Positions 15,941 through 24,439 of a DNA stretch of 64,000 nt are shown one piece after another (position 1 is the first letter of the stretch; every line of letters begins with the position of its first letter). The notes under the pieces were generated by a model, which searched no databases, was not told the origin of the DNA, and saw nothing but the letters and a program-made list of their open reading frames with translations. Made by a program: the position numbers and the translations under genes. Origin of the DNA: Fibrobacter sp. UWB11 (GTDB lineage: Bacteria; Fibrobacterota; Fibrobacteria; Fibrobacterales; Fibrobacteraceae); assembly GCF_900143015.1 (NCBI RefSeq), contig NZ_FSRT01000001.1:1178001-1242000 (forward strand), in the 5' to 3' direction.

Positions 15941-16615
15941 TTACGACCGTTGCATATTAATGGCACAGAGAAATGCGATTGCTTGCTCTGCGGCCGTATC
16001 GAAGTTATTGTGTAGCATTTTAAGGTATGCCAGTTGGCTTGTAACGTCTACATTTTTCAATGCTGGATCCGCCTTAGATTCTTCCGTAGTAAGCCTTAAA
16101 GCAATTGCGCAAACCGCGTTTGGATACGGGACTCCAGCTACGGGGGCGTAAACTTCGGGAATAAGTTCATCTGCAAATATAAATGTGCGCGTATCGCAGG
16201 ACTCGTTTTCGAGTGCCGCAATGCAATCTGCAAGACCTGTAGTAAACGCATCTTTTCCGGAGAATACAGCAGAATAGCCTGCAGTATTGGATTCTAGAAT
16301 TGTTGCATTTGCAATTGAAGCGTTAAATACAGAAAGGCTGAAATGTGCAGGCGAAACCATGCCTGTATCGATGAGCGCTTGCGAAATTTTGAGTTGCTGG
16401 TTGATTTCGCCAAATTGCGATGCGAACGTCACCTTGCATGGTTCAAACTTGTTGCTGCGAGAATCGCGCGAAACCTGATCACTGACAAGAACGACCATTC
16501 GTGAAATAGAACTTAAACGCCGGCGCGTAAGCATCGGGACGAATGAAACGTCTGGCTTGGGTTGCGCTTCGGTCGGAATAAAACTTGCAACTCTTTCGAT
16601 AAAGACTTTGGCCAT
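15941..16615 (-). CDS. Ketosynthase-like chain-length-factor protein (ApeC-like)
   Basis: At 224 residues this is about half of a ketosynthase. It matches the N-terminal thiolase-fold half in pattern (SISRMVVLVSDQVSRDS, FASQFGEINQQLKISQ, SPAHFSLSVFNASIANATIL, GKDAFTTGL) and lacks the Cys-His-His catalytic set. Such short beta-ketoacyl-synthase-like proteins act in aryl-polyene clusters as the non-catalytic partner of a ketosynthase and set product length. It probably partners the 27577-28881 enzyme, although encoded on the opposite strand. One base separates it from the methyltransferase gene upstream. Alternative: an inactive remnant, but the tidy operon position argues for use. Confidence 0.8.
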   Translation of the reverse strand: MAKVFIERVASFIPTEAQPKPDVSFVPMLTRRRLSSISRMVVLVSDQVSRDSRSNKFEPCKVTFASQFGEINQQLKISQALIDTGMVSPAHFSLSVFNASIANATILESNTAGYSAVFSGKDAFTTGLADCIAALENESCDTRTFIFADELIPEVYAPVAGVPYPNAVCAIALRLTTEESKADPALKNVDVTSQLAYLKMLHNNFDTAAEQAIAFLCAINMQRS

Positions 16616-16616
16616 G

Positions 16617-17708
16617 TTACTTTTTGCGGAAACGGAGGAGGGAATAGGCGTTGGGGCCTACATTGTGGTGCGCTTCTTTCAGTTCGAATCCCGCAATTTC
16701 AATGGCGTGCTTGAGTTCTGCATAGCGATACATCTTGCTGTTACCGTTGGCGATGCAGGTGAAGTAAAGCGATGTGGCTTGCAGAGAGTAGGCTGCTGCT
16801 TCAAAACGTTGCTTGTCCCAAAGTGGTTCCAGAACATAAATGTCTGTATCCGGTGTTGCGGCTTTGTGAATTTTCGTCAAGATTTTCGTGACTTGTTCAA
16901 GCGAAAAACAGTCCAAGAACTGGCTCATCCAGACGGCGTCAGCTCCTTGAGGAAACGCGGTCGAATCATCTAAAACGTTACACGAAATAGTGTCTATGCG
17001 GTCGGCAAAACCGGTTGCTGCGGCGTTCTTTTCGGCAACTGCGGTTTGTCCCGGCAAATCGATGATAGACACTTTAACATCATCATTGTATCTGCAACAG
17101 GCGATTGCCCATTTTGCAGTGTTTCCACCAATGTCGAAAAGACGTTTTACGGGATTTTCGAAAACGATTGGGAGAGCTTCGGGAAAAGCTAAATCGGAGT
17201 AAAAGTGATCAAAGCCAAACCAACTCTTTTTTTGCTGTTCGGTGAGCTGTGAAAGACCTTCGTACACTGTTTTCCATGGTCCCAAGTGCGGGAGCCCAGC
17301 AGGTTTCCCTGTGCGGATGGATTCTTCGAGATTCTCTGCACCGCGGTAGCAGATGTCTTCTGAAAAGTCCATATTCACTTGAGTCATTTCGTCTTTCATG
17401 AGGAAAAAACCGATTTTACCAAGCGTGAGACGTAAATCGTCTTCGCTAGAATCCTTGTGGATTTTAATGGCACCCATGCCAAGCCCCATCTCGACCAGCA
17501 CACCAATGCCATAAAGCGATATTCCAAGCTTTTGGGACAATTCCGAGATGGTGATTCCTTTTTTGCGGGCATTGCTAATTTCGTCTAAAATGCCCATGTT
17601 CCTAAGAGCGCGGGCAGCCTGGAAACTAAGGGGGGCAAAAGCAATTTTTTGCGCTTCGAACTTGGCGTTTACGGCGTCGATAGTATCGTTTTTATAAAAA
17701 TCGAACAT
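16617..17708 (-). CDS. SAM-dependent methyltransferase of the pigment cluster
   Basis: Class I methyltransferase with an N-terminal winged-helix dimerisation domain (residues about 15-105, including the GITISELSQKLGISLYGIGV helix-turn-helix-like part) and a C-terminal Rossmann domain. The SAM-binding glycine motif LFDIGGNTAKWA is at 190-201, and the acidic residue ending the second strand is in SIIDLPG. Layout resembles O-methyltransferase family 2, found in many aryl-polyene/flexirubin clusters. A likely substrate is the aryl head group or ring, but the sequence does not decide this. First gene of the leftward three-gene operon and divergent from the acyl carrier protein genes. Confidence 0.82.
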   Translation of the reverse strand: MFDFYKNDTIDAVNAKFEAQKIAFAPLSFQAARALRNMGILDEISNARKKGITISELSQKLGISLYGIGVLVEMGLGMGAIKIHKDSSEDDLRLTLGKIGFFLMKDEMTQVNMDFSEDICYRGAENLEESIRTGKPAGLPHLGPWKTVYEGLSQLTEQQKKSWFGFDHFYSDLAFPEALPIVFENPVKRLFDIGGNTAKWAIACCRYNDDVKVSIIDLPGQTAVAEKNAAATGFADRIDTISCNVLDDSTAFPQGADAVWMSQFLDCFSLEQVTKILTKIHKAATPDTDIYVLEPLWDKQRFEAAAYSLQATSLYFTCIANGNSKMYRYAELKHAIEIAGFELKEAHHNVGPNAYSLLRFRKK

Positions 17709-17815
17709 GTTATCTCTGTAGCGAAATCATGAAAGGATAAAGCAACATTAATATAAAATTATTTTTCTATATTGCCTATTCAAGAAAATAAACCTTGATT
17801 GAGGTCGCTAGTAAA

Positions 17816-18091
17816 ATGTCCGATTTGAATACCCGTATTAAGGAAGTCATTATTGAATCCCTTGAACTTGAAGATATCACGCCTGCCGATATTGTAGATT
17901 CTGCTCCGATTTTTGGAAAGAACGAAGCTGGCGAAGGGCTTGGGCTTGATTCAATTGATGCTTTGGAATTGGGCATTGCCATTAAGGAAAATTTTGGCGT
18001 TACGTTCTCTACTGTTAAGGAAGAAACCAAGAAGCATTTTGCATCGGTAAATGCACTTGCAGATTACATTTCTGCAAACTCTAAGGGCTAA
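17816..18091 (+). CDS. Acyl carrier protein 1 of the pigment cluster
   Basis: Ninety-one-residue carrier protein. The phosphopantetheine attachment motif is GLDSIDALEL with Ser46. It carries the growing aryl-polyene chain or the starter unit. I use ATG 17816; GAGG lies 11 bases upstream, a slightly long but workable spacing. A TTG seven codons earlier is the other option but would start before that motif. The second carrier gene begins three bases after its stop. Two carrier proteins are usual for aryl-polyene clusters. It is the first gene of the rightward operon. Confidence 0.9.
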   Translation: MSDLNTRIKEVIIESLELEDITPADIVDSAPIFGKNEAGEGLGLDSIDALELGIAIKENFGVTFSTVKEETKKHFASVNALADYISANSKG

Positions 18092-18094
18092 TTC

Positions 18095-18352
18095 ATGGAC
18101 AAACAAGTCATTTTCGAAAAGATTAAGGCAGCCCTTATTGAAGATTTCGACTTGGAAGAGGAGCGCATTGTCCCAGAAGCTCGACTTTACGAGGATTTGG
18201 AACTCGATAGTATCGATGCCGTAGATTTGATTGTCAAGTTGAAGTCGTTTTTGCCGAGAAACATTGACCCGGAATCATTCAAAAAAATGCGCACTCTTCA
18301 AAACGTGGTCGATGGTGTTTATAATCTTGTCCAAAATTCGGAAAATAGGTAA
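18095..18352 (+). CDS. Acyl carrier protein 2 of the pigment cluster
   Basis: Eighty-five residues with the attachment motif ELDSIDAVDL (Ser39) and the usual acidic first helix. It differs enough from carrier 1 to suggest a separate role, for example starter loading versus elongation; which is which cannot be told from sequence alone. The stop codon overlaps the start of the ligase-dehydratase gene (TAATG), so carrier and loading enzyme are translationally coupled. Confidence 0.9.
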   Translation: MDKQVIFEKIKAALIEDFDLEEERIVPEARLYEDLELDSIDAVDLIVKLKSFLPRNIDPESFKKMRTLQNVVDGVYNLVQNSENR

Positions 18353-20742
18353 TGAAACCTATGGCGGGAAAGATTCTCTTTACCGCGATTTCTGTTTTGT
18401 ATCCGGTAATTGTCTATTGCGGGCTTAATTACTGGGGACTTTCTCCACGGCGCTTAAGCATTATGCTTTTAGCGCTTGCTTTTTATCATTTCTTGAATTT
18501 TACGCAAAGCAAGTCCCAAGCGGAGCGTGGGCGGACGGGGGCTTTTGTTGCGCTGATTTTTGTATGCGCAACGGTCGCTTTTTTTGCAAATAACATTTTA
18601 TTTGTCAAGTTTTACCCTGTGCTTGTGAACTTGAGCTTGCTCTCGTTCTTTGGTTTTACGTTGTGGAGACCACCCAGTTTTGCGTTCCGCACGGCAACTC
18701 TTCATGACAAGACCTTGGAAAAATCTCCTTCGTTTAAAGCGGTGGAAGAATATTGCCGAAAAGTGACAATTGCTTGGTGCATCTTTTTCATTGTGAACGG
18801 TTCTATCGCTGCATTTACAGTTTTCGTAGGTTCCGATAAAATTTGGTCGTTGTACAACGGGCTTATTTCTTACATTTTAATCGGGATTTTCTTTACTATG
18901 GAATATTTGGTTCGAAAAATGATGCAGAAAAAAATGCAGTCTTACATTCCTGTATGCGATTTGGAATTGGATTCCCGTCCAAGCGGCGCGCTTGTCAGTT
19001 TTAGTTCTGGTGAAGGTGATGCCGGAAATAAGACTTGGGCCGATTTTGTAAGCGATGTATCCAAGGTGAGATATTATTTGGAAGCTCGTGAGAATGTGCC
19101 GTGGATTTTGCATTGCGAAGATTCGTATTACTTTACGGTGGCTTTGCTGGCGATGCTTCAAAGCGGGCGCAAAGCGCTTGTAACTGCGAATCGCCAAGAA
19201 GCATTTATCAAGGAAATCAAGAAGCCGGAATATGGGTTCTTGACGGATGAACCGTTTGCTGGGAATGTATCGAATGCGGGCGAGATGCCCATGACCTTGA
19301 TTCAGGACGTACTTGCTGGTGAATACTCGCGCGGTTCAGATGGTGACAAAGCCAGCGAAATCAAGTTCAGCAAGTTCGACAAATCCAAGGCTGAGATGGT
19401 GATGTACACGTCGGGCACGACAGGTGAACCTAAGGCCGTGTATAAACTCTTTTTGCAGTTCGAAAATGAACTTTTTGAATTGGTAAAAGTCTTTGGAAAT
19501 GACTGGGTAAATCGCAAGGTTTATAGTACGGTCAACCACCATCATATTTACGGTTTGTTGTTTACGGCGCTTTTGCCGATAGCGACTGGGCTACCGTTCC
19601 GTAGGCACCGCATTGATTTCCCGACAGAACTTGCAAACATAGCAGGAGAGGCTGCGGTCATTGCTTCGAGCCCTGCGTTTTTAAAACGTCTATCAGCTGA
19701 ATCGGACAAACCGATTGACTTTAAATGTACTCCGATTATTTATTCGTCTGGAGGCCCGTTGCCCGAAGAAGTGGCGCGTAAAGCTTGTGAACTGACGGGA
19801 TTTTGGACGATGGAAATTTACGGCAGTACCGAGACGGGTGGCATTGCTTATAGGCAATCCAAGAATGGAGCCGTGTGGACTCCGTTTGAAGTTTGTAAGA
19901 TGAGCGTTGCTGAAAACGGCTGTTTGAACATCAAGTCGAGCTATATCCTAGAACCCGAAGGCTTTACCACAGGTGATTTGGTGGACCTTTACGATGATGG
20001 ACGATTCTTGCTTAAGGGCCGTTCGGATTCAATTGTGAAGATTGAAGAAAAACGCATTTCGCTCCCAGAAGTGGAAATGCGCTTGAAGCAAACAGGCTTG
20101 GTGCAAGACGTGCGCGTTGTGCCGATGGTGGGGAAACGCCAATACCTGGCCGCTGCAATTGTACTGAACGAAGCTGGGCGTAAAAAGTTTGCAGATTCAC
20201 CGAAACTTGCTATCAATAATTATTTCCACGGTTACTTGCTCAAGTTTATCGAAAATACGGTTTCGCCGAAGAAGTGGCGCTATCTCGAAGAACTTCCGCA
20301 GAACACGGAAGGCAAGATTCGCATGCGCGATATCCAGGCGCTGTTTGGCCTTGCCGAAAGTCCGAACTTCAAGATTCTCAAGTTCCGCCGTGAACCGGGT
20401 GCATTGACCGCTAAGCTTTTGTTCCCTGCGACGAGCGATTACTTTGACGGACATTTCCCGGATTTCAAATTATTGCCTGCAGTGGTACAAGTGGATATGG
20501 TTTTGCGTCTTGCGCGGAACTTCTTGGACGTGCCCAAGAATCTTTCGAAAATGAATCGTACGCGTTTTGCAAATCCCATTTTGCCGGACGTTCCTGTAAT
20601 GGTGAAAATCACGTACGATGCGGAAGCTGGCAAGGTGACGTTCGCATACACGAGCGTTGATGGCGAAACTTCGTATTCTAATGGATCATTGATGATGGAC
20701 GTTTCAACAGGTAACGTAGGCGAGGGCCAAAATCGTGGATAA
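18352..20742 (+). CDS. Three-part protein: membrane domain, acyl-ACP ligase, FabA/ApeI-like dehydratase
   Basis: Residues 1-190 hold several hydrophobic helices (about 8-25, 34-50, 63-80, 85-105, 137-160, 168-186), resembling the small membrane protein (COG4648 type, ApeG) of other aryl-polyene clusters. Residues about 205-665 are an ANL adenylating enzyme: phosphate loop YTSGTTGEPK (352-361), YGSTETGG, and the hinge region GRSDSIVKIEEKRISLPEVE with late lysine NTEGKIRMRD. Residues about 680-796 are a hotdog dehydratase with GHFPDFKLLPAVVQ, as in ApeI. The likely role is to activate the aryl acid, load it on ACP and dehydrate intermediates. Elsewhere these are separate proteins. Confidence 0.85.
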   Translation: MKPMAGKILFTAISVLYPVIVYCGLNYWGLSPRRLSIMLLALAFYHFLNFTQSKSQAERGRTGAFVALIFVCATVAFFANNILFVKFYPVLVNLSLLSFFGFTLWRPPSFAFRTATLHDKTLEKSPSFKAVEEYCRKVTIAWCIFFIVNGSIAAFTVFVGSDKIWSLYNGLISYILIGIFFTMEYLVRKMMQKKMQSYIPVCDLELDSRPSGALVSFSSGEGDAGNKTWADFVSDVSKVRYYLEARENVPWILHCEDSYYFTVALLAMLQSGRKALVTANRQEAFIKEIKKPEYGFLTDEPFAGNVSNAGEMPMTLIQDVLAGEYSRGSDGDKASEIKFSKFDKSKAEMVMYTSGTTGEPKAVYKLFLQFENELFELVKVFGNDWVNRKVYSTVNHHHIYGLLFTALLPIATGLPFRRHRIDFPTELANIAGEAAVIASSPAFLKRLSAESDKPIDFKCTPIIYSSGGPLPEEVARKACELTGFWTMEIYGSTETGGIAYRQSKNGAVWTPFEVCKMSVAENGCLNIKSSYILEPEGFTTGDLVDLYDDGRFLLKGRSDSIVKIEEKRISLPEVEMRLKQTGLVQDVRVVPMVGKRQYLAAAIVLNEAGRKKFADSPKLAINNYFHGYLLKFIENTVSPKKWRYLEELPQNTEGKIRMRDIQALFGLAESPNFKILKFRREPGALTAKLLFPATSDYFDGHFPDFKLLPAVVQVDMVLRLARNFLDVPKNLSKMNRTRFANPILPDVPVMVKITYDAEAGKVTFAYTSVDGETSYSNGSLMMDVSTGNVGEGQNRG

Positions 20743-21484
20743 CACGGTAAAAGTTTGTGCCATCGTGCCTGTTTATCGCCACGAAAAAGCGTCGCGTCAT
20801 GTCGTGAAATCGCTTGTCGATTTGAACATTCCCGTGATTCTCATTGACGATGGCAATACGCCCGAAGGTCACCAAGTTCTTTTTGAAATTGCAAAAGAAT
20901 TTGCGAATGTCGAACTTGTGACGCATAAATGCAATCTCGGCAAAGGTGCGGCTATGCGAACTGGCATGGAAGCGGCGGTTGTGGCGGGCTTTACGCACGC
21001 TTTGCAAGTCGATGCCGACGGCCAGCACGATATGAATGCAATCCCGTTTTTTATAAACGAGACGAAGGAACATCCAGAATACTTGATTTGCGGTTATCCA
21101 GAATACGACGAATCTGTGCCCAAGGCTCGAGAACAGGGGCGCAAGATAACGAATTTCTGGGTGGCAATCGAAACGCTTTCGCTCAAAATTCTCGATGCCA
21201 TGTGCGGTTTTCGCGTGTATCCGCTTAAAACGTCTTGGCCGGTGATGAAACGTTTGCATAACAAGCGCATGGGTGTTGATATCGAAATTATTGTTCGACT
21301 TGCGTGGGCTGGCGTGCAGATGCGTTTTTTCCCGGTGAAGGTGAATTACCCGAAAGACGGTGTTTCGAACTTTAGAATGTTCCATGACAACGTTGTAATT
21401 TCAATGACACATACGATGCTTTGCGTTGGTATGCTCTTTAGGCTCCCTTTACTTTTGTCCCGTCGCTTGTTTAAAAAGAAATAG
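20735..21484 (+). CDS. Family 2 glycosyltransferase of the pigment cluster
   Basis: GT-A fold sugar transferase. N-terminal VKVCAIVPVYRHEKASRHVV, first Asp pair in LIDDGN, and the metal-binding DADGQHD are present. A likely amphipathic or membrane-touching C-terminal segment (MLCVGMLFRLPLLLSRRLF) follows. Start GTG 20735 lies inside the end of the preceding gene (8-base overlap). In related clusters this enzyme is encoded beside the acyltransferase (sometimes fused to it), as here. The acceptor, either the lipid anchor or the polyene head, cannot be read from sequence. Confidence 0.85.
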   Translation: MDNTVKVCAIVPVYRHEKASRHVVKSLVDLNIPVILIDDGNTPEGHQVLFEIAKEFANVELVTHKCNLGKGAAMRTGMEAAVVAGFTHALQVDADGQHDMNAIPFFINETKEHPEYLICGYPEYDESVPKAREQGRKITNFWVAIETLSLKILDAMCGFRVYPLKTSWPVMKRLHNKRMGVDIEIIVRLAWAGVQMRFFPVKVNYPKDGVSNFRMFHDNVVISMTHTMLCVGMLFRLPLLLSRRLFKKK

Positions 21485-21486
21485 TT

Positions 21487-22440
21487 ATGAGCAAGCATTG
21501 GTCCGAAATCGAAGAAGTTGGCGGAAGTGTTTGGCATTTCCGTTTTATGCTTTGGGTCGTGTGCCATTTGCCGTTGTTTCTTGTTGAATTGTGTACGGCT
21601 GTAATATGCTTCTTTTTCTGGCTTGGGGCTGCACCTGTTCGTGCGCGTTCGAAAATTTATTTGGAACACTTGCGAAAATTGGGCGTACGCGTGGGTGCGT
21701 TTGGAACGTATAAGCACATCCTTTCGTTTGCGCTTTCGATGGTCGAAAAGTTACGAGGCTGGAAGGGCGCTATCAAGCTCAATCAGATTGAATCGCAAAA
21801 TGACGACTTGCAGATGCTCGTTTCGCAAATGAATCAAGGGCAGGGCGCGTTTCTGCTTTGTTCGCATCTAGGCAATATGGAAATGCTCCGTTCGCTCACT
21901 GAATATGGCGAGTTCCATACATCGAGAAAGTTTCAGGTTTTCCCGGTAGTCGATTTGTCGGGATCGAAAAAGTTCAATGCGCTTTTGCGTGAACTGAATC
22001 CTGAACTGATGGAAAATGTGATTGATGCCAATTCCATTGATGTCGATTCTGCCATTTGGATGAAAGAGAAAATTGCAGATGGAAATCTCGTGGTGATTGC
22101 GGGGGATCGCACGTCTGCCCATACACGCAGTCGCGTGCTCGAAACGACGTTCCTGGGTGAAACAGCGAATTTTCCGGAAGGCGCTTTTTCATTGGCGGGT
22201 ATTCTGAATGTTCCCGTTTATTTTGTATTTGCGATTCGCAAACATGACTTTAATATCCGTTCGCCTTATGAAATGCATGTGGTACGTGCCAAGACGAATT
22301 TGGACTGTTTGCGCAAGGAACGCCCTATGCGCTTGAAAATGCTATTGCAGGAATACACTGAGCTGTTGGAAAGGCTGTGTAAAGAACATCCTTATCAGTG
22401 GTACAATTTCTACGATTTTTGGGACAGGTTAGATAAATAG
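21487..22440 (+). CDS. LpxL/HtrB-type acyltransferase of the pigment cluster
   Basis: Membrane-associated lauroyl/myristoyl-type acyltransferase. A hydrophobic segment lies at about residues 20-48, and the HX4E catalytic motif is HLGNME (His127, Glu132). Downstream motifs include VIAGDRTS and NFPEGAFSLAGILNVPVYFV, as in LpxL and related bacterial enzymes. Aryl-polyene loci regularly contain such an acyltransferase, while lipid A genes are not near. Two bases follow the glycosyltransferase stop. Predicted to place the aryl-polyene acyl chain on a lipid or sugar acceptor at the inner membrane before export. Confidence 0.85.
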   Translation: MSKHWSEIEEVGGSVWHFRFMLWVVCHLPLFLVELCTAVICFFFWLGAAPVRARSKIYLEHLRKLGVRVGAFGTYKHILSFALSMVEKLRGWKGAIKLNQIESQNDDLQMLVSQMNQGQGAFLLCSHLGNMEMLRSLTEYGEFHTSRKFQVFPVVDLSGSKKFNALLRELNPELMENVIDANSIDVDSAIWMKEKIADGNLVVIAGDRTSAHTRSRVLETTFLGETANFPEGAFSLAGILNVPVYFVFAIRKHDFNIRSPYEMHVVRAKTNLDCLRKERPMRLKMLLQEYTELLERLCKEHPYQWYNFYDFWDRLDK

Positions 22441-22454
22441 TGGAGAACAATTAA

Positions 22455-23981
22455 ATGAAAACCGTCGTTATTGGAAGCGGTAAGCTCTCGATTGAAGATG
22501 TTGTTGCGATTGCGAAAAAGCAAGTCGCAGTGGAACTTGATAGTTCTGCGGAATTCCAGAGAAAGATTGATTCTGGTGCAGAATTCTTGGACGAAGCGCT
22601 TGCAGAACATGGTGGCATTTATGGCGTGACAACAGGATATGGTGATTCCTGCACGCAGGTGTTGCCGCCGGAACATTACAGCCAGCTCCCGATCAACTTG
22701 ACGCGTTTTCATGGATGCGGTCTCGGCGATTATTTTGATGCAGAGACAACCCGTGCAATTATGGCGGTGCGTTTGAATACGCTTGCGCAAGGTTTCTCGG
22801 GCGTGAGCTATGCGCTTTTGAAAATCATTACGCAGTTTTTGCAGAACGATATTTTGCCGCTTATTCCGCAGGAAGGTTCCGTGGGGGCAAGTGGCGACTT
22901 GACTCCGCTTTCGTATTTGGCGGGGGCTGTGATTGGTGAACGCAATGTGATGTACAAGGGGGAACGTAGGCCTTCTTTGGATGTGATGAAGGAATTGAAT
23001 ATTGCGCCCCACAAGTTCCGCCCTAAAGAAGCGATTGCCATTATGAATGGAACGGCTGCGATGAATGCCGTTGCATGCATGGCGTTTTCGCGCGCTGAAT
23101 ACTTGTGCGACCTTGCTTGCCGAATTACGGCAATGATAACGGTTGCCATGAAGGGGAATGCGTATCACTATTACGAACGCTTATTCGAGGCTAAACCGCA
23201 TCCGGGATTGGGCTTGGCTGCAAAGAAAATTCGCAGTGCGCTGAATCTTGATGTTGCCAAGAATGTTGTTCCTGAAAAGATTCAAGACCCGTATTCTCTG
23301 CGTTGCGCTCCGCATGTGATTGGACTTTTCTATGATTCTAGCGCGTTCTTGCGCCAACTGATTGAAATTGAACTCAACAGTGCCAATGACAATCCGATTG
23401 TAGATCCGTTCACAAAGAATATTTTCCATGGTGGGCATTTCTATGGCGGGCATATTTGCCTTGCGATGGATACGCTCAAGAATATGGTTGCAAACATTGC
23501 GGACCTTTTGGATCGTCAGATGGCTATGATTGTCGATATCAAGTTTAATCGTAACTTACCGCCGAATCTTGCGGGGAGCAAGGGCGATTACGATATCAAT
23601 CACGGCTTTAAGGCAGTGCAGATTGGTGTATCTGCTTGGACGGCAGAAGCTTTGCATTTGACGATGCCGATGAGCGTGTTCAGCCGTTCGACGGAATGCC
23701 ACAACCAGGACAAGGTCAGCATGGGTACGATTGCAGCCCGCGACTGCATCCGCGTCTTGGAGCTTTCGGAACAGGTGGCAGCGGCAACGCTTCTGGCTTC
23801 GGCTCAGGCACTTCGCATACGCTTGGAACGAGGTGAAATTTCGGAAGACCGCCTCAAAAATCTTCAAGAGACTTACGATCAGGTATTTTCCAAGTTTGCC
23901 CCGCTTGAATGTGACCGTCAATTGGAACAGGATTTGCGCAATACGCTGGAGCTGATTCGCCAGAAATTTTACGCTGTATAA
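22455..23981 (+). CDS. MIO-type aromatic amino acid ammonia-lyase
   Basis: Histidine/tyrosine ammonia-lyase family enzyme of 508 residues. The self-formed MIO cofactor triad is Ala145-Ser146-Gly147 in GSVGASGDLTPLSYL. The catalytic tyrosine is in IYGVTTGYG (Tyr56), and the family segment NSANDNPIVD is present. At the specificity position the residues are Phe85-His86, whereas classical HutH has Ser-His, Rhodobacter tyrosine lyase His-Leu and plant phenylalanine lyase Phe-Leu. No other hut gene is near and it lies inside the pigment operon, so it most likely supplies a cinnamic or 4-coumaric acid starter. The GGAG ahead of the ATG is strong. Confidence 0.9.
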   Translation: MKTVVIGSGKLSIEDVVAIAKKQVAVELDSSAEFQRKIDSGAEFLDEALAEHGGIYGVTTGYGDSCTQVLPPEHYSQLPINLTRFHGCGLGDYFDAETTRAIMAVRLNTLAQGFSGVSYALLKIITQFLQNDILPLIPQEGSVGASGDLTPLSYLAGAVIGERNVMYKGERRPSLDVMKELNIAPHKFRPKEAIAIMNGTAAMNAVACMAFSRAEYLCDLACRITAMITVAMKGNAYHYYERLFEAKPHPGLGLAAKKIRSALNLDVAKNVVPEKIQDPYSLRCAPHVIGLFYDSSAFLRQLIEIELNSANDNPIVDPFTKNIFHGGHFYGGHICLAMDTLKNMVANIADLLDRQMAMIVDIKFNRNLPPNLAGSKGDYDINHGFKAVQIGVSAWTAEALHLTMPMSVFSRSTECHNQDKVSMGTIAARDCIRVLELSEQVAAATLLASAQALRIRLERGEISEDRLKNLQETYDQVFSKFAPLECDRQLEQDLRNTLELIRQKFYAV

Positions 23982-23997
23982 AAGGACTTAAATTCGC

Positions 23998-24435
23998 ATG
24001 GCTGTGAAAAAAATTAAGGAAACGATCGAATTCCAAGTTGAATTTTACGATGTCGATTCTATGCAGGTGGCGTGGCACGGCAATTATGTAAAGTACATGG
24101 AAGTTGCCCGTTGTGCTCTTTTACGTAAAATTGGGTATGATTACAACGAAATGACGCGTAGCGGTTACATCTGGCCGGTTGTAGATTTGCATATTAAATA
24201 TGTACGTCCGATGATTTTTATGCAGAAGATTCGTGCCGAAGTGACGCTGATGGAATACGAAGTCTGCATGAAACTCTCGTACAAGTTTATGGATGCAGAA
24301 ACGGGAGTCGTGCTTACGAAAGCAGAAAGTACACAAATGGCTGTTGATATGAAAACAAAGGATTCGCTTTGGGCTTGCCCGCCATGTTTCGTGGATAAGG
24401 TGAAGGCTCTTTTAGCGAAGGAAACGGTAAGGTGA
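23998..24435 (+). CDS. Hotdog thioesterase, 4-hydroxybenzoyl-CoA thioesterase type
   Basis: Single hotdog domain of 145 residues. The signature is FYDVDSMQVAWHGNYVKYME, with Asp20 at the catalytic position of the YbgC/4-hydroxybenzoyl-CoA thioesterase group. Thioesterases of this kind are standard in aryl-polyene clusters, where they may release or edit ACP-bound chains. AAAGGA precedes the start, and the next gene begins five bases after the stop. It is cytosolic with no added domain. Confidence 0.85.
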   Translation: MAVKKIKETIEFQVEFYDVDSMQVAWHGNYVKYMEVARCALLRKIGYDYNEMTRSGYIWPVVDLHIKYVRPMIFMQKIRAEVTLMEYEVCMKLSYKFMDAETGVVLTKAESTQMAVDMKTKDSLWACPPCFVDKVKALLAKETVR

Positions 24436-24439
24436 TGTT

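Noticed and set aside
22455-23981. Histidine utilisation (hutH)
   Set aside because: No hutU, hutI or hutG nearby, the selectivity residues differ, and the gene is embedded in the pigment operon.
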